From: Nonomuraea gerenzanensis
GTDB lineage: Bacteria; Actinomycetota; Actinomycetes; Streptosporangiales; Streptosporangiaceae
Length of the DNA: 64,000 bases
Direction of reading: 5' to 3'
NCBI RefSeq assembly: GCF_020215645.1
Contig: NZ_CP084058.1
Location: 1,984,001 to 2,048,000, forward strand
Shown here: positions 1 to 9,300 of the stretch, in pieces
Layout of the letters: the number at the start of each line of letters is the position of its first letter
How positions within the stretch are numbered: position 1 is the first letter of the stretch
Translations under genes and position numbers: made by a program
The notes under the pieces: generated by a model
What the model was told of the DNA's origin: nothing
What the model saw: the letters and a program-made list of their open reading frames with translations, nothing else
The model's database searches: none

Positions 1-41
1 CCAAGTACACCCGGCTCCAGCAGGACGTCACGGCCAGTTAA
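1..41 (+). CDS. 3' end of a gene upstream of the polyamine permeases (probably the binding protein)
   Basis: Only the last twelve codons are inside the window, read from base 3 and ending in TAA at 39-41. The visible C-terminus is KYTRLQQDVTAS. The next gene starts 12 bases later on the same strand and encodes a PotB-type permease. In polyamine transporter operons of this kind the periplasmic-type binding protein (PotD family) commonly sits beside the permeases, so that is the most likely identity. This rests on context alone, because the fragment is too short to assign by sequence. Confidence 0.5.
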   Translation, partial: KYTRLQQDVTAS

Positions 42-53
42 GCCCTTGTCACT

Positions 54-920
54 GTGAAGTCGAAAGTCAAGACCCAGCCAGTGTCCCGCTCGCGCGGGCG
101 CTGGCTGGGCGCGTTCGTTTTCCTGTCGCCAGGGCTGGCGTACCTGGTCGTGCTCATGCTGGTGCCGCTGGCGCTGGTGTTCAGCTACACCGTCTTCCAG
201 CGTGGCCGCTTCGGCGGGGTCGTCTACGAGTTCACCACCGAGAACTTCGAGCGGCTGTTCGACCCGCTCTACCTCAGCGTGCTGGGCGACTCGCTGAAGA
301 TCGCGGCGATCACGACGGTGGCCGCGCTGCTCATCGGCTATCCGACGGCGTACCTCATCGCGCAGCTCCCCCGCAGGTGGAAGACGCTGGCGCTGGTGGC
401 GATCGTGCTGCCGTTCTGGACGAACTTCATCATCCGGGTCTACGCCTGGACGATCCTGCTGAGCGGGCCGGGGCTGGTGAACTCGGCGCTGGCCAAGCTG
501 GGGCTGGGGCCGTTCGAGCTGCTCTACAACCAGGGCACGATCGTGGCCGGATTGCTGTACTCGTACCTGCCGCTGATGGTGCTGCCGCTGTACGCCGCGA
601 TCGAGAAGCTCGACCCGCAGCTCCGCGAGGCCTCGGCCAACCTGGGCGCGTCGGGGTTCACCACGTTCCGCAAGGTGACGCTGCCGTTGACGGTGCCGGG
701 CGTGCTGACCGGCAGCCTGTTCGTGTTCGTGCCGAGCTTCGGCAACTTCGTCATCCCCGAGATGCTGGGCGGCAACAAGTCGATCATGGTGGGCAACCTG
801 GTCAGGAACCAGTTCCTGTCGGCGCGCGACTGGCCCTTCGGCGCCACGCTGTCGCTGGCGCTCATCGCGGTGCTGGTCGTGCTGCTCATCGTGCAAGCCT
901 GGGCGGCCCGCCGTGCGTAG
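54..920 (+). CDS. potB: Polyamine ABC transporter permease, PotB type
   Basis: This 288-residue integral membrane protein is one of two permease subunits of a spermidine/putrescine-type importer. It has a first membrane segment at about residues 18-45 and about six in total. The binding-protein-dependent transport motif around residues 193-215 (EASANLGASGFTTF, followed by KVTLPLTVPG) is the loop that docks on the ATPase. The GTG start at 54 follows the upstream stop by 12 bases, and the 3' end overlaps the next permease by 8 bases, so the genes form one operon. Family membership is clear. The choice of polyamine over another opine or spermidine-like substrate rests on the PotA-type ATPase and the PatD-like dehydrogenase downstream. 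Confidence 0.88.
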   Translation: MKSKVKTQPVSRSRGRWLGAFVFLSPGLAYLVVLMLVPLALVFSYTVFQRGRFGGVVYEFTTENFERLFDPLYLSVLGDSLKIAAITTVAALLIGYPTAYLIAQLPRRWKTLALVAIVLPFWTNFIIRVYAWTILLSGPGLVNSALAKLGLGPFELLYNQGTIVAGLLYSYLPLMVLPLYAAIEKLDPQLREASANLGASGFTTFRKVTLPLTVPGVLTGSLFVFVPSFGNFVIPEMLGGNKSIMVGNLVRNQFLSARDWPFGATLSLALIAVLVVLLIVQAWAARRA

Positions 921-1692
921 ACCGAAACTGCTGTACGTGCCGTTCTGGCTCTCGTACGTCTTCCTGTATCTGCCGATCGCCGTGCTCGTCATCATGTCGT
1001 TCAACTCGGGCGAGTCGGCGTACACCTTCGACGGCTTCAGCCTCAAGTGGTACGGCGTGCTCGCCGAGGACGAGCGGATCCTGGACGGCCTGGTCAACAC
1101 GCTGATCGTGGCCACCGGCTCCACCGTGATCGCCACCGTGCTCGGCACGATGATGGCCGTCGGCCTGGCCAGGTTCACCAAGTCGAAGATCATGGACGCG
1201 CTCGCGCTGATGCCCGCCGTGCTGCCCGACCTGGTGCTGGCCATCGGGCTGCTGGTCTTCTACGGGACGATCCAGCTCACGCTCGGCCTGTACTCCGTGG
1301 TGCTGGCGCACGCCCTGTTCTCGATGGCGTTCGTCGCGGCGGTGGTGCGCACCCGGCTGACCGGCGCCGACACCTCGCTGGAGGAGGCGTCGCGCGATCT
1401 GGGGGCGGGGCCGGTGGTGACGTTCATGAAGGTCACGCTGCCGCAGCTGACGCCGGGCATCGTGGCGGGGGCGCTGCTGGCGTTCACGTTGTCGCTGGAC
1501 GAGTTCGTGATCGCGTACTTCACGATCGGCAACAACGAGCAGACGCTGCCGATCGTCATCTACTCAATGATCCGTTTCGGGGTCACCCCGAAGATCAACG
1601 CGCTGGCGGCGATCCTGCTCCTCGTGAGCTTCACGGCGGTGATCGCCGGGCAGCGCCTGACCAAGATCGGGGAGTCGCGTGCTCAAGATTGA
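913..1692 (+). CDS. potC: Polyamine ABC transporter permease, PotC type
   Basis: This 259-residue inner-membrane permease is the partner of the preceding gene. Hydrophobic segments occur near residues 8-30, 61-85, 98-120, 130-148, 180-200 and 230-250. The EAA-type coupling loop is EASRDLGAGPVVTF at about residues 158-171, followed by KVTLPQLTPG. The GTG start at 913 overlaps the end of potB by 8 bases and its own end overlaps the ATPase gene by 14, which indicates translational coupling. In the family, PotB and PotC form the heterodimeric channel energised by PotA. Nothing unusual was seen. Confidence 0.88.
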   Translation: MRRPKLLYVPFWLSYVFLYLPIAVLVIMSFNSGESAYTFDGFSLKWYGVLAEDERILDGLVNTLIVATGSTVIATVLGTMMAVGLARFTKSKIMDALALMPAVLPDLVLAIGLLVFYGTIQLTLGLYSVVLAHALFSMAFVAAVVRTRLTGADTSLEEASRDLGAGPVVTFMKVTLPQLTPGIVAGALLAFTLSLDEFVIAYFTIGNNEQTLPIVIYSMIRFGVTPKINALAAILLLVSFTAVIAGQRLTKIGESRAQD

Positions 1693-2728
1693 CGGGATCT
1701 CCCGCAGGTTCGGGAGCGTCACCGCGCTCGACCAGGTATCGCTGGAGATCGAGCAGGGTGAGTTCTTCGCCCTGCTCGGCCCCTCCGGCTGCGGCAAGAC
1801 CACGCTGCTGCGCATCATCGCCGGCTTCGAGACGCCGGACGAGGGCAGGGTCACGCTCGACGGCGAGGACCTGCTGTCCCGGCCGCCGAACCGGCGGCCG
1901 ATCAGCCTCATGTTCCAGTCGTACGCGCTGTTCCCGCACCTGACGGTGGCCAAGAACGTGGCCTACGGCCTGGAGCGGGAGAAGCTGCCCCGGCAGGAGA
2001 TCAAGCAGCGGGTCGGCGAGGTGCTGGAGACCGTGGGGCTGTCCGCGCACGCCTCCCGCAGGCCCGCCCAGCTCTCGGGCGGCCAGCGGCAGCGGGTGGC
2101 GCTGGCGCGTTCCATCGTCAAGCGGCCCCGGCTGCTGCTGCTCGACGAGCCGCTGTCGGCCCTGGACAAGAAGGTCCGCGCCGACATGCAGCTGGAGCTG
2201 AAGCGGCTGCAGCACGAGGTGGGCATCACCTTCGTGGTCGTCACGCACGACCAGGAGGAGGCCATGTCGCTGGCCGACCGCATCGCGGTCTTCGACAGCG
2301 GCACCGTGCGCCAGGTGGACGAGCCCATCCCGCTGTACGAGCGGCCCCGCTCGCCCTTCGTGGCCGACTTCGTCGGCGCCAACAACCTCTTCCGGGGCGA
2401 GGCCAGCGGCCTCGACGGCATCAAGAGCGAGCAGTTCGGCATGCTGGCCGGCACTCCGCTGGCGGAGCTGGAGGCCGGCGCGGCGGCGCTGCTGGCCATC
2501 CGGCCGGAGAAGATCGAGCTGGCGGACGGCACCGCGGCCAGGGGCCTGGCAGGCGACGTGCTGGACGTGAGCTTCTACGGCGGCGTCTCACACATCTCCG
2601 TGGAGGTGCCCGACCACCCCAAGCCGGTGCTCGTGGCCGTGCAGGGGGCCGCCTCCGTGCGTCCCGGCGCCAAGGTGAAGGTGCGCTGGAACGCCGAGGA
2701 CGCCGTCATCATGGCGGCCGATCAGTGA
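1679..2728 (+). CDS. potA: Polyamine ABC transporter ATP-binding protein, PotA type
   Basis: This 349-residue cytoplasmic ATPase drives the potBC permeases. Near the N-terminus is the Walker A motif GPSGCGKTT (about residues 35-43). The ABC signature LSGGQRQR lies near 134-141 and Walker B LLLLDEP with the D-loop SALD near 154-164, followed by the switch histidine in VVTHDQEE. The C-terminal 110 residues form a TOBE-type regulatory domain, as expected for the PotA/CysA/MalK class. The GTG start lies inside potC. The gene ends 7 bases into the convergent TetR gene, so transcripts from both sides meet here without a spacer. Confidence 0.9.
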   Translation: MLKIDGISRRFGSVTALDQVSLEIEQGEFFALLGPSGCGKTTLLRIIAGFETPDEGRVTLDGEDLLSRPPNRRPISLMFQSYALFPHLTVAKNVAYGLEREKLPRQEIKQRVGEVLETVGLSAHASRRPAQLSGGQRQRVALARSIVKRPRLLLLDEPLSALDKKVRADMQLELKRLQHEVGITFVVVTHDQEEAMSLADRIAVFDSGTVRQVDEPIPLYERPRSPFVADFVGANNLFRGEASGLDGIKSEQFGMLAGTPLAELEAGAAALLAIRPEKIELADGTAARGLAGDVLDVSFYGGVSHISVEVPDHPKPVLVAVQGAASVRPGAKVKVRWNAEDAVIMAADQ

Positions 2729-3342
2729 TTCAGGTCGTTGCCCGTGGCGGCGCGGGCGTAGGACAGGATGAGCTCGGCCGCCTCGTCAGGGCCGATCAGG
2801 GGGTGCCTGGCCGTGATGCGGTAGCCGTAGGCGTCCTCCAGGGCCACCAGGTTGCGCGCGATCGTCAGCGAGCCGGCGCTCAGCCTGAACACCCCCAGCG
2901 CCGCCCCGGTGTCCAGGATCGCCTGGTACATCGACACCTGCCGGTCGTAGAGGGAGGTGAGCAGCACGCCGTAGACGCGGATGCGGCCCGCGGCCCCGCC
3001 CAGCTCGTTGAGCAGGCGCACGTCCGGGTCGAGCGGCCCGGTGGGCAGCCCCGACCTGATCGTGACGACCAGCTTCTCGACGGGGTCGGTGAGCGTGGCG
3101 AGCTGGCGCAGCCGTTGCTCGTAGAAACGCTCCATGCCCGCGTGCTGCGCCTCGACGAGCAGCTCGCTCAGATCGGGGTAGTGGTAGAGCACGGCGCCCG
3201 AGGTCAGGCCCGCCTCCTCGGCGACGTGCGACAGCTGTACACCGTCGATGCCATGGCGGATGATGGCCCTGCGTGCGGCCTCGATCAGATCGAGCCGCCG
3301 GTCGCTGCGGCTTTTGCGCTGAGCCACCCTCACCACCTTCAC
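2722..3342 (-). CDS. TetR-family transcriptional regulator
   Basis: This is a 206-residue DNA-binding repressor-type protein. Residues about 15-62 form the TetR helix-turn-helix (AARRAIIRHGIDGVQLSHVA, then EEAGLTSGAVLYHYPDLSEL). The rest is an all-helical ligand-binding domain typical of the BetI/TetR class. It is convergent with potA and divergent from the glycosyltransferase at 3453, so the 86-base gap between 3343 and 3452 probably holds its operator. Several in-frame GTG codons near the 5' end (3342, 3336, 3333, 3327) make the exact start uncertain. By position it is the likely regulator of the glycosyltransferase-patD pair and perhaps of the transporter. The ligand is unknown, a polyamine being a guess. 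Confidence 0.85.
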   Translation of the reverse strand: MKVVRVAQRKSRSDRRLDLIEAARRAIIRHGIDGVQLSHVAEEAGLTSGAVLYHYPDLSELLVEAQHAGMERFYEQRLRQLATLTDPVEKLVVTIRSGLPTGPLDPDVRLLNELGGAAGRIRVYGVLLTSLYDRQVSMYQAILDTGAALGVFRLSAGSLTIARNLVALEDAYGYRITARHPLIGPDEAAELILSYARAATGNDLNH

Positions 3343-3452
3343 TCGTTTGGCTGCTGTTCAGTTAGCCGTGACCATAGTGCCCTTAAGTTGACCTTCACGC
3401 TAGATCCGTTTTTGAATTCCTCTTCAAATTGACGAGTTCCCCCGGAGTCGCG

Positions 3453-4724
3453 ATGTCTCTCACGTTCCTGTTCATGCCGGAAAGCGCCTACGGCCCCACC
3501 AACAACTCGATCGGCATCGGCGACATTCTGCGCCGCCGCGGCCACCGCGTCGTCTTCGCCGCGGAGGCGTCCTGGAAGGGCAAGCTCGAAGCGCTCGGTT
3601 TCGAGGAGGACCTGGTCGACCTGGCCCCGCCCGCCGAGGAGGAGCAGGAGCAGGACCCCGGCCAGTTCTGGAAGGACTTCATCCGCGAGACCGCGCCGGA
3701 GTACCGCAAGTCCACGCTGGAGCAGCAGGAGACCGTCACCAAGCCGATCTGGGAGAGCCTGATCGACGGCGTGAAGTACTGCGAGCCGCAGCTCAAGGCC
3801 ATCATCGAGCGGGTGAACCCGGACGTCATCGTCGAGGACAACGTGATCACGTTCCCGGCGCTGCTCACCGCGGGCAAGAAGTTCGTCCGCATCGTCTCCT
3901 GCCAGCCGCTCGAGATGCGCGGCGAGAACATCCCGCCGGTCTTCTCCGGTCTGCCCGCCGGCGACCGCTCCGAGTGGGACGCCTTCCGCGCCGAGTACGA
4001 GCGCACCCACCGCGAGCTGTGGACCGCCTTCAACGAGTGGTGCGTCGAGCAGGGCACCGCCCCGCTGCCCGACCTCGACTTCATCCACGAGGGCGACCTG
4101 AACCTCTACGTCTACCCCGAGATCCTCGACTACACCGACGAGCGCCCGCTGGGCCCGGCGTGGCACCGCCTCGACTCCTCGGTGCGCGAGACGGAGGAGG
4201 ACTTCACGCTGCCCTTCCAGCGGGGTGAGGGCTCGCTGGTGTACTTCTCGCTCGGCTCGCTGGGCTCCTCCGACGTGGAGCTGATGCAGCGGGTGATCGA
4301 CGTGCTGGCCACCACCCCGCACCAGTACATCGTCTCCAAGGGCCCGCTGCACGAGGAGATCAAGCTGGCCGACAACATGTGGGGCGCGGAGTTCGTTCCG
4401 CAGACTAAGATCATCCCACTGTGTGACTTGGTCATCACCCATGGCGGCAACAACACGACCACCGAGGCGCTGCACTTCGGCAAGCCGATGATCCTGCTGC
4501 CGCTGTTCTGGGACCAGTACGACAACGCCCAGAGGGTCGATGAACTCGGCTATGGTGTCAGGCTCTCGACCTACACCTTCACCGACGAGGAACTCACGGG
4601 GGCGGTCGCCAAGCTGCTCGGCGACACCGAGCTGCGGGCGCGGCTCGCCGCCGCGGGCGAGGAGATCCGGCGTCGTGACGGCCTGCGCAAGGCCGCCGAC
4701 CTGATCGAGCAGCTCGGCCAGTAG
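3453..4724 (+). CDS. GT1-family (MGT-like) UDP-sugar glycosyltransferase
   Basis: This cytoplasmic protein of 423 residues has the GT-B fold used by macrolide and flavonoid glycosyltransferases. The acceptor-binding N-terminal half begins SLTFLFMPESAYGP. The C-terminal half carries the nucleotide-sugar binding signature, with HGGNNTTTEAL near residue 329 and PLFWDQYDNAQRV near 349-361. I chose ATG 3453 because GGAG at 3444-3447 lies 5 bases upstream. A TTG at 3429 would add eight residues but has no comparable ribosome site. It ends 35 bases before the PatD-like dehydrogenase and is divergent from a TetR gene. A GT1 enzyme inside a polyamine locus is unexpected. Its acceptor cannot be told from sequence. 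Confidence 0.85.
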   Translation: MSLTFLFMPESAYGPTNNSIGIGDILRRRGHRVVFAAEASWKGKLEALGFEEDLVDLAPPAEEEQEQDPGQFWKDFIRETAPEYRKSTLEQQETVTKPIWESLIDGVKYCEPQLKAIIERVNPDVIVEDNVITFPALLTAGKKFVRIVSCQPLEMRGENIPPVFSGLPAGDRSEWDAFRAEYERTHRELWTAFNEWCVEQGTAPLPDLDFIHEGDLNLYVYPEILDYTDERPLGPAWHRLDSSVRETEEDFTLPFQRGEGSLVYFSLGSLGSSDVELMQRVIDVLATTPHQYIVSKGPLHEEIKLADNMWGAEFVPQTKIIPLCDLVITHGGNNTTTEALHFGKPMILLPLFWDQYDNAQRVDELGYGVRLSTYTFTDEELTGAVAKLLGDTELRARLAAAGEEIRRRDGLRKAADLIEQLGQ

Positions 4725-4759
4725 CACTCAGCACAACCCTGAGAGATGAAGTCTTCCTG

Positions 4760-6157
4760 ATGCGTGAACTGATCAACCCCGCCACTGGCCTCGCATGTGC
4801 CGAAATTCCGGATACGCCGGTCGAGAAGGTGGCGTCGGCCGTACGCGCCGCACGCGCGGCGTTCGAGGAGTGGTCGCAGACCACCCCCGCCGAGCGCCAG
4901 CGGCTGCTGCTGCGCGTGGCCGACCTCGTGGAGGCCGACGCCGAGGAGCTGACCAGGCTGGAGGTGGAGGAGACCGGCAAGCCGGCCGCGGTGTTCAGGG
5001 ACGGCGAGCTGCCGTTCGCCGTCGACAACCTGCGCTTCTTCGCCGGAGCCGCCCGCTCGCTGGACGGCACCGGCGCCGGGGTGTTCAGCCCCGGCTACAC
5101 CTCGGTCCTGCAGCGCCGTCCCGTCGGGGTGGTGGGGTCGATCGCGCCGTGGAACTTCCCGTTCGTGATGGCCGTCTGGAAGGTCGGCCCGGCGGTGGCG
5201 GCGGGCAACGCCGTGGTGATCAAGCCGGCGCCGCAGACGCCGCGCACGACGCTGCGGCTGGCCGAGCTGTTCGCCAAGGCGGGCGCGCCCCACCACCTCG
5301 TGCAGGCGGTCACCGGCGCCGCCGCGGTGGGCCAGGCGCTGGTCACCGACCCCGGCGTGGACATGGTCAGCGTCACCGGCTCCACCGAGACCGGCCGGGC
5401 CGTGATGAGCGGCGCGGCGGCCACGCTCAAGCGGGTGCACCTGGAGCTGGGCGGCAAGGCGCCGGCGCTGGTGTTCGAGGACGCCGACCTGGCGGAGATG
5501 GCCCACGGCGTGGCCATGGGGGCGACGTACAACACCGGGCAGGACTGCACGGCGGCCACCCGCGTCTACATCGCCCGCGAGGTCTACGGCGAGGCCGTGG
5601 AGGCGCTTCGGGCAACTCTTGCCGAAATCTCCGTCGGCGACCCCTGGGACCCGGCCACGGACATCGGCCCGCTGATCTCCGCCGCGCACCGCGACCGGGT
5701 GCACGGGTTCGTCGAGCGGGCCGGTGGACGGGTGCTGCACGGCGGCTCCCCAATCGGGGGCCCCGGGTTTTTCTACCCGCCTACCTTGGTGACCGATGTC
5801 GCACAGACCAGCGAGATCGTGCAGGGAGAGCTGTTCGGACCGGTCCTGGTAGCGCTCCCATTCGATGGCGAGGACGAAGCGGTGCGGCTGGCCAACGACA
5901 CTAGATATGGCCTCGCCTCGTCGGTGTGGTCACGTGACGTGGGGCGCGCGATGCGGGTCTCGCATCGGCTCGATGTCGGGGTGACCTGGGTCAACGATCA
6001 CCTGCCCATCGCCAGCGAGGCGCCGCACGGCGGGGTGAAGGGCAGCGGGTTCGGCAAGGACATGAGCCAGGAAGCGGTGCAGGAGTATTCAGTGACGCGG
6101 CACCTGATGATCAAGCACGCGGCGCCGGCCGAGCGGGATTCTTTCCGGCCGGCCTAA
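4760..6157 (+). CDS. patD: Gamma-aminobutyraldehyde dehydrogenase (PatD-like)
   Basis: This 465-residue NAD-dependent aldehyde dehydrogenase would oxidise 4-aminobutanal, made from putrescine, to GABA. The Rossmann/oxyanion motif APWNFP is present, the general base Glu is in LELGGKAP (residue 229) and the catalytic Cys is in GQDCTAA (residue 263). GQDCTAA, SGFGKDMS and the C-terminus RHLMIKH are recognisable features of the PatD subfamily as opposed to GabD or BetB. Together with the PotABC-type transporter upstream this gives putrescine uptake plus catabolism. The transaminase or oxidase that makes the aldehyde is not in the window. A perfect 10-bp hairpin follows the stop. Confidence 0.88.
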   Translation: MRELINPATGLACAEIPDTPVEKVASAVRAARAAFEEWSQTTPAERQRLLLRVADLVEADAEELTRLEVEETGKPAAVFRDGELPFAVDNLRFFAGAARSLDGTGAGVFSPGYTSVLQRRPVGVVGSIAPWNFPFVMAVWKVGPAVAAGNAVVIKPAPQTPRTTLRLAELFAKAGAPHHLVQAVTGAAAVGQALVTDPGVDMVSVTGSTETGRAVMSGAAATLKRVHLELGGKAPALVFEDADLAEMAHGVAMGATYNTGQDCTAATRVYIAREVYGEAVEALRATLAEISVGDPWDPATDIGPLISAAHRDRVHGFVERAGGRVLHGGSPIGGPGFFYPPTLVTDVAQTSEIVQGELFGPVLVALPFDGEDEAVRLANDTRYGLASSVWSRDVGRAMRVSHRLDVGVTWVNDHLPIASEAPHGGVKGSGFGKDMSQEAVQEYSVTRHLMIKHAAPAERDSFRPA

Positions 6158-6174
6158 AACACGTAAGGCGATAT

Positions 6175-6199
6175 GCACCCAAAGTGCCCCTTTGGGTGC
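6175..6199 (+). terminator. Hairpin after patD
   Basis: GCACCCAAAG at 6175-6184 and CTTTGGGTGC at 6190-6199 are perfect 10-bp arms around a 5-base loop, 17 bases after the patD stop. There is no T-run, which is usual for actinomycete terminators. It separates the polyamine locus from the first conservon. Confidence 0.7.
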
Positions 6200-6311
6200 G
6201 CGTGATGGGATATGTTCGGTTGGCCGATCTGGTACGGGTTGTGTTCCAATTACCCAGCCGGACAGAATCCCATGCGCCCCACGCGTGTCTGATTTTCTTC
6301 GAGCACGTACC

Positions 6312-6324
6312 GGCGAGAGGTTGC
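6312..6324 (+). promoter_or_regulatory. Conserved translation-initiation element of cvnA (copy 1)
   Basis: GGCGAGAGGTTGC occurs here 8 bases before the GTG start of cvnA1. The same 13-mer lies before the other two cvnA genes in the window (21472-21484 and 35260-35272). GAGAGG is Shine-Dalgarno-like but sits farther than usual from the start codon. Confidence 0.6.
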
Positions 6325-6332
6325 GAGACTCA

Positions 6333-9300
6333 GTGAGGACGAAAGACCCCAGGCACACGAGGTCAGGGGAGTACACAGGCGGACGGTTCCGGCTGGCGAA
6401 CTGGCGTGTGCGCTCCCGGCTGGTCGCCCTGATCCTCATCCCCACGGTCGTGGGTGTGCTGCTCGCCGGCATCCAGCTGGCCGACGCCATCGGCACCAGC
6501 GCCCAGTACCGCCGGCTCACCCAGGTGGCCGAGCTGGTGCAGCGCATCGGCGCGCTCAACCACGAGCTCGCCAAGGAGCGCACGCTCACCGCGTGGTACG
6601 TCGCCGACCGCCGCAGGGGCGGCCGCTTCGTCCAGCTGAAGACCCAGCGGCAGGCCACCGACAAGACCAAGCAGGACGTGCTCAGCGCGGCCAACGCCAT
6701 CGACGCCGCGCACTCCGCCCGTGTCCGCGATGGCGTCGACAACACCCGCCGCTGGCTCGATGGCCTCGACAGCCTGCGTGACTCCATGGTCGACAACGTG
6801 CCGGCGCGAGCCTCGATCAGCACCTACAGCACGATGATCGAGATCTTCTCCGGCATCCAGGCCGACCTGGGCGACGGCGTCAGCGACGACGCCCTGCAGG
6901 GTGACATCGCCGCGCTGGGCTCGCTGCAGCGGATGAAGGAGGAGGTCTCGCGCCAGCAGATCATCCTCATCGTCACGCTCCTCCAGCCCAACCGGCGCGT
7001 CGACAGCGCCGACTGGGCCGACTTCCTCGGCTCCTGGGACAAGCAGCAGGCCGAGCTGGCCTCCTTCGAGGCCGAGGCCAAGCCGGCCGACCTCAAGGCG
7101 TACCAGCAGGGCGTCAAGGGCCTGCAGGTGGACCTCGCCGACGCCATGCGCCAGCGCGCGCTGGCGCAGGTGCGCCAGAGCAACCGGATCAGCGACCTCG
7201 ACGTCACCACGAACCGCGACCTCAACGACTGGTTCGAGAGCACGACGGTCACCGTCAACGCCATGCGCAAGGTCGAGGGCAACCTGGCCGGCAAAATCGT
7301 GAACTCCACCACCGACCTGAGCAACAACGAGCAGCGCAGCGCCATCATCTCCGGCGCGCTGATCCTCGTCCTGCTGCTCCTGGTCCTGATCATCACCACC
7401 CGCGTGGCCGGCTCGCTGGTGCGGCCGCTGCGCCGGCTGCGGGCCGAGGCGCTCCAGGTCGCCACGAGCCGGCTGCCCGACACCGTCCGCGTGCTGCGCG
7501 AGTCCGGCGACGGCGCCCAGGTGCCCGAGGTGCCGTCGATCGGCATCAACACCCGTGACGAGATCGGTGAAGTGGCGCGGGCCTTCGACGAGGTCCACCG
7601 CGAGGCGATCCGGCTGGCCGGCGACGAGGCCAAGCTGCGGGCCAACGTCAACTCGATGTTCGTCAACCTCTCCCGCCGCAGCCAGACGCTGGTCGAGCGG
7701 CAGCTCCAGCTCATCGAAGGTCTGGAGCAGGGTGAAGAGGACGAGCAGCGGCTCGCGAACCTGTTCCGCCTCGACCACCTGGCCACCCGCATGCGCCGCA
7801 ACAGCGAGAACCTCCTGGTCCTCGCCGGCCAGGAGGCCGCGCGCAAGTGGAGCGAGCCGGTGCCGCTGGTCGACATCGCCCGCGCCTCGCTGTCGGAGGT
7901 CGAGAACTACGAGCGGGTCCAGATCCAGATCCCGTCCGGCACCCTCATCGTCGGCCCGGCCGTCACCGACGCCGTCCACCTGCTCGCCGAGCTGATCGAG
8001 AACGCCATCTCCTTCTCCCCGCGCGAGAGCAAGGTCACCGTGACCAGCACGCCCGCCGAGGGCGGCGTGATGGTGACGATCAACGACCTGGGCATCGGCA
8101 TGAGCCAGGAGGAGCTGGCCGAGGCCAACTGGCGGCTGGCCAACCCGCCCGTCGTGGACGTGTCCGTCTCGCGACGCATGGGCCTGTTCGTGGTCGGCCG
8201 CCTGGCCCTGCGCCACGGCATCCGCGTCCAGCTCAGCATGCGGGAGACCGGCGGGCTGAGCGCCCTGGTGTTCATGCCCGACATGCTCATCAGCAACGGG
8301 CAGGGCCTGCCGCAGCAGGGCGGCCAGTACGAAGCGTTCACCACGTTCGACCCGAGCATGTTCCAGCAGCAGCCGCCGTCGCGCAACGGCTCGCACCCGT
8401 CCTTCGACGACGTGCCCGGCCAGGTCGTCGACACCCAGTGGCCCGGCTCGCTGCCGGCGCCCGGCACGGGCAACTGGCCCTCGTTCGGTGAGCAGCCCGC
8501 GACCCCCGACCCGCAGCCGTCCGCCTTCGGCGACCAGCCGTCGGTGTTCGGCGACCAGCCGGCGCCCGGCTTCGGTGACGGGTTCGGCGACGCCTTCGGC
8601 GAGCCGCAGCAGCCGCCGAGGGCCGACGAGCCGCGCTGGCCGTCGTTCGCCGAGGAGCCGCCCGCCGCCGCTCCGCAGCAGCCCGCCGCCTTCGGCGAGC
8701 CGCGCTGGCCGTCGTTCACGGAGGAGCCGCCCGCCGCGCCCGCCGCGGAGCCGTCGCCGTTCGCCGACAACAGGTGGCCGTCGTTCGCCGAGCAGCCGCC
8801 GCCCCTGCAGCCGGGCGACGAGCCGCGCTGGCCGTCCTTCGCGACCGAGCCGCCGCCCGCGCAGCCGCAGCAGGAGGAGCCGCGCTGGTCCTCGTTCGCC
8901 GACCCGCTGCCCCGCAGGTCGCTGTTCGAGGCCGAGGAGCGGCCGCGGCCGCAGTTCGGCGACACCTACCGCTCGCCGTTCGACGAGGAGCCCAAGCCCG
9001 CCGACCAGTTCGAGCAGAACGGTCAGCCCGGCTACAACCCGTTCGGTCCCGGCGAGTACTCCTCCCAGGACATGACGGGGCCGCTCCCGGTGGTGCGGAA
9101 CTCGCCGCTGGAGGAGCAGAGCGAGGAGTTCCTGCCGATCTTCTCGTCGGTCGGGTCCGACTGGTTCCGCCGGCCGGACCCCGAGATCCTGCAGCCGCGC
9201 CCCGAGCTCGAGGGCGAGCCGGAGGTCACCGCCGTCCACCCGGCCGTGCCCGCCGACCCGCCGCCCGCCGCGATGCCTCCCGCCGCGACGCCGGGCCGCT

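Noticed and set aside
6363..9239. A 958-codon open frame on the minus strand opposite cvnA1
   Set aside because: Long antisense frames are expected in GC-rich genes; it has no domain and sits opposite a clear kinase.
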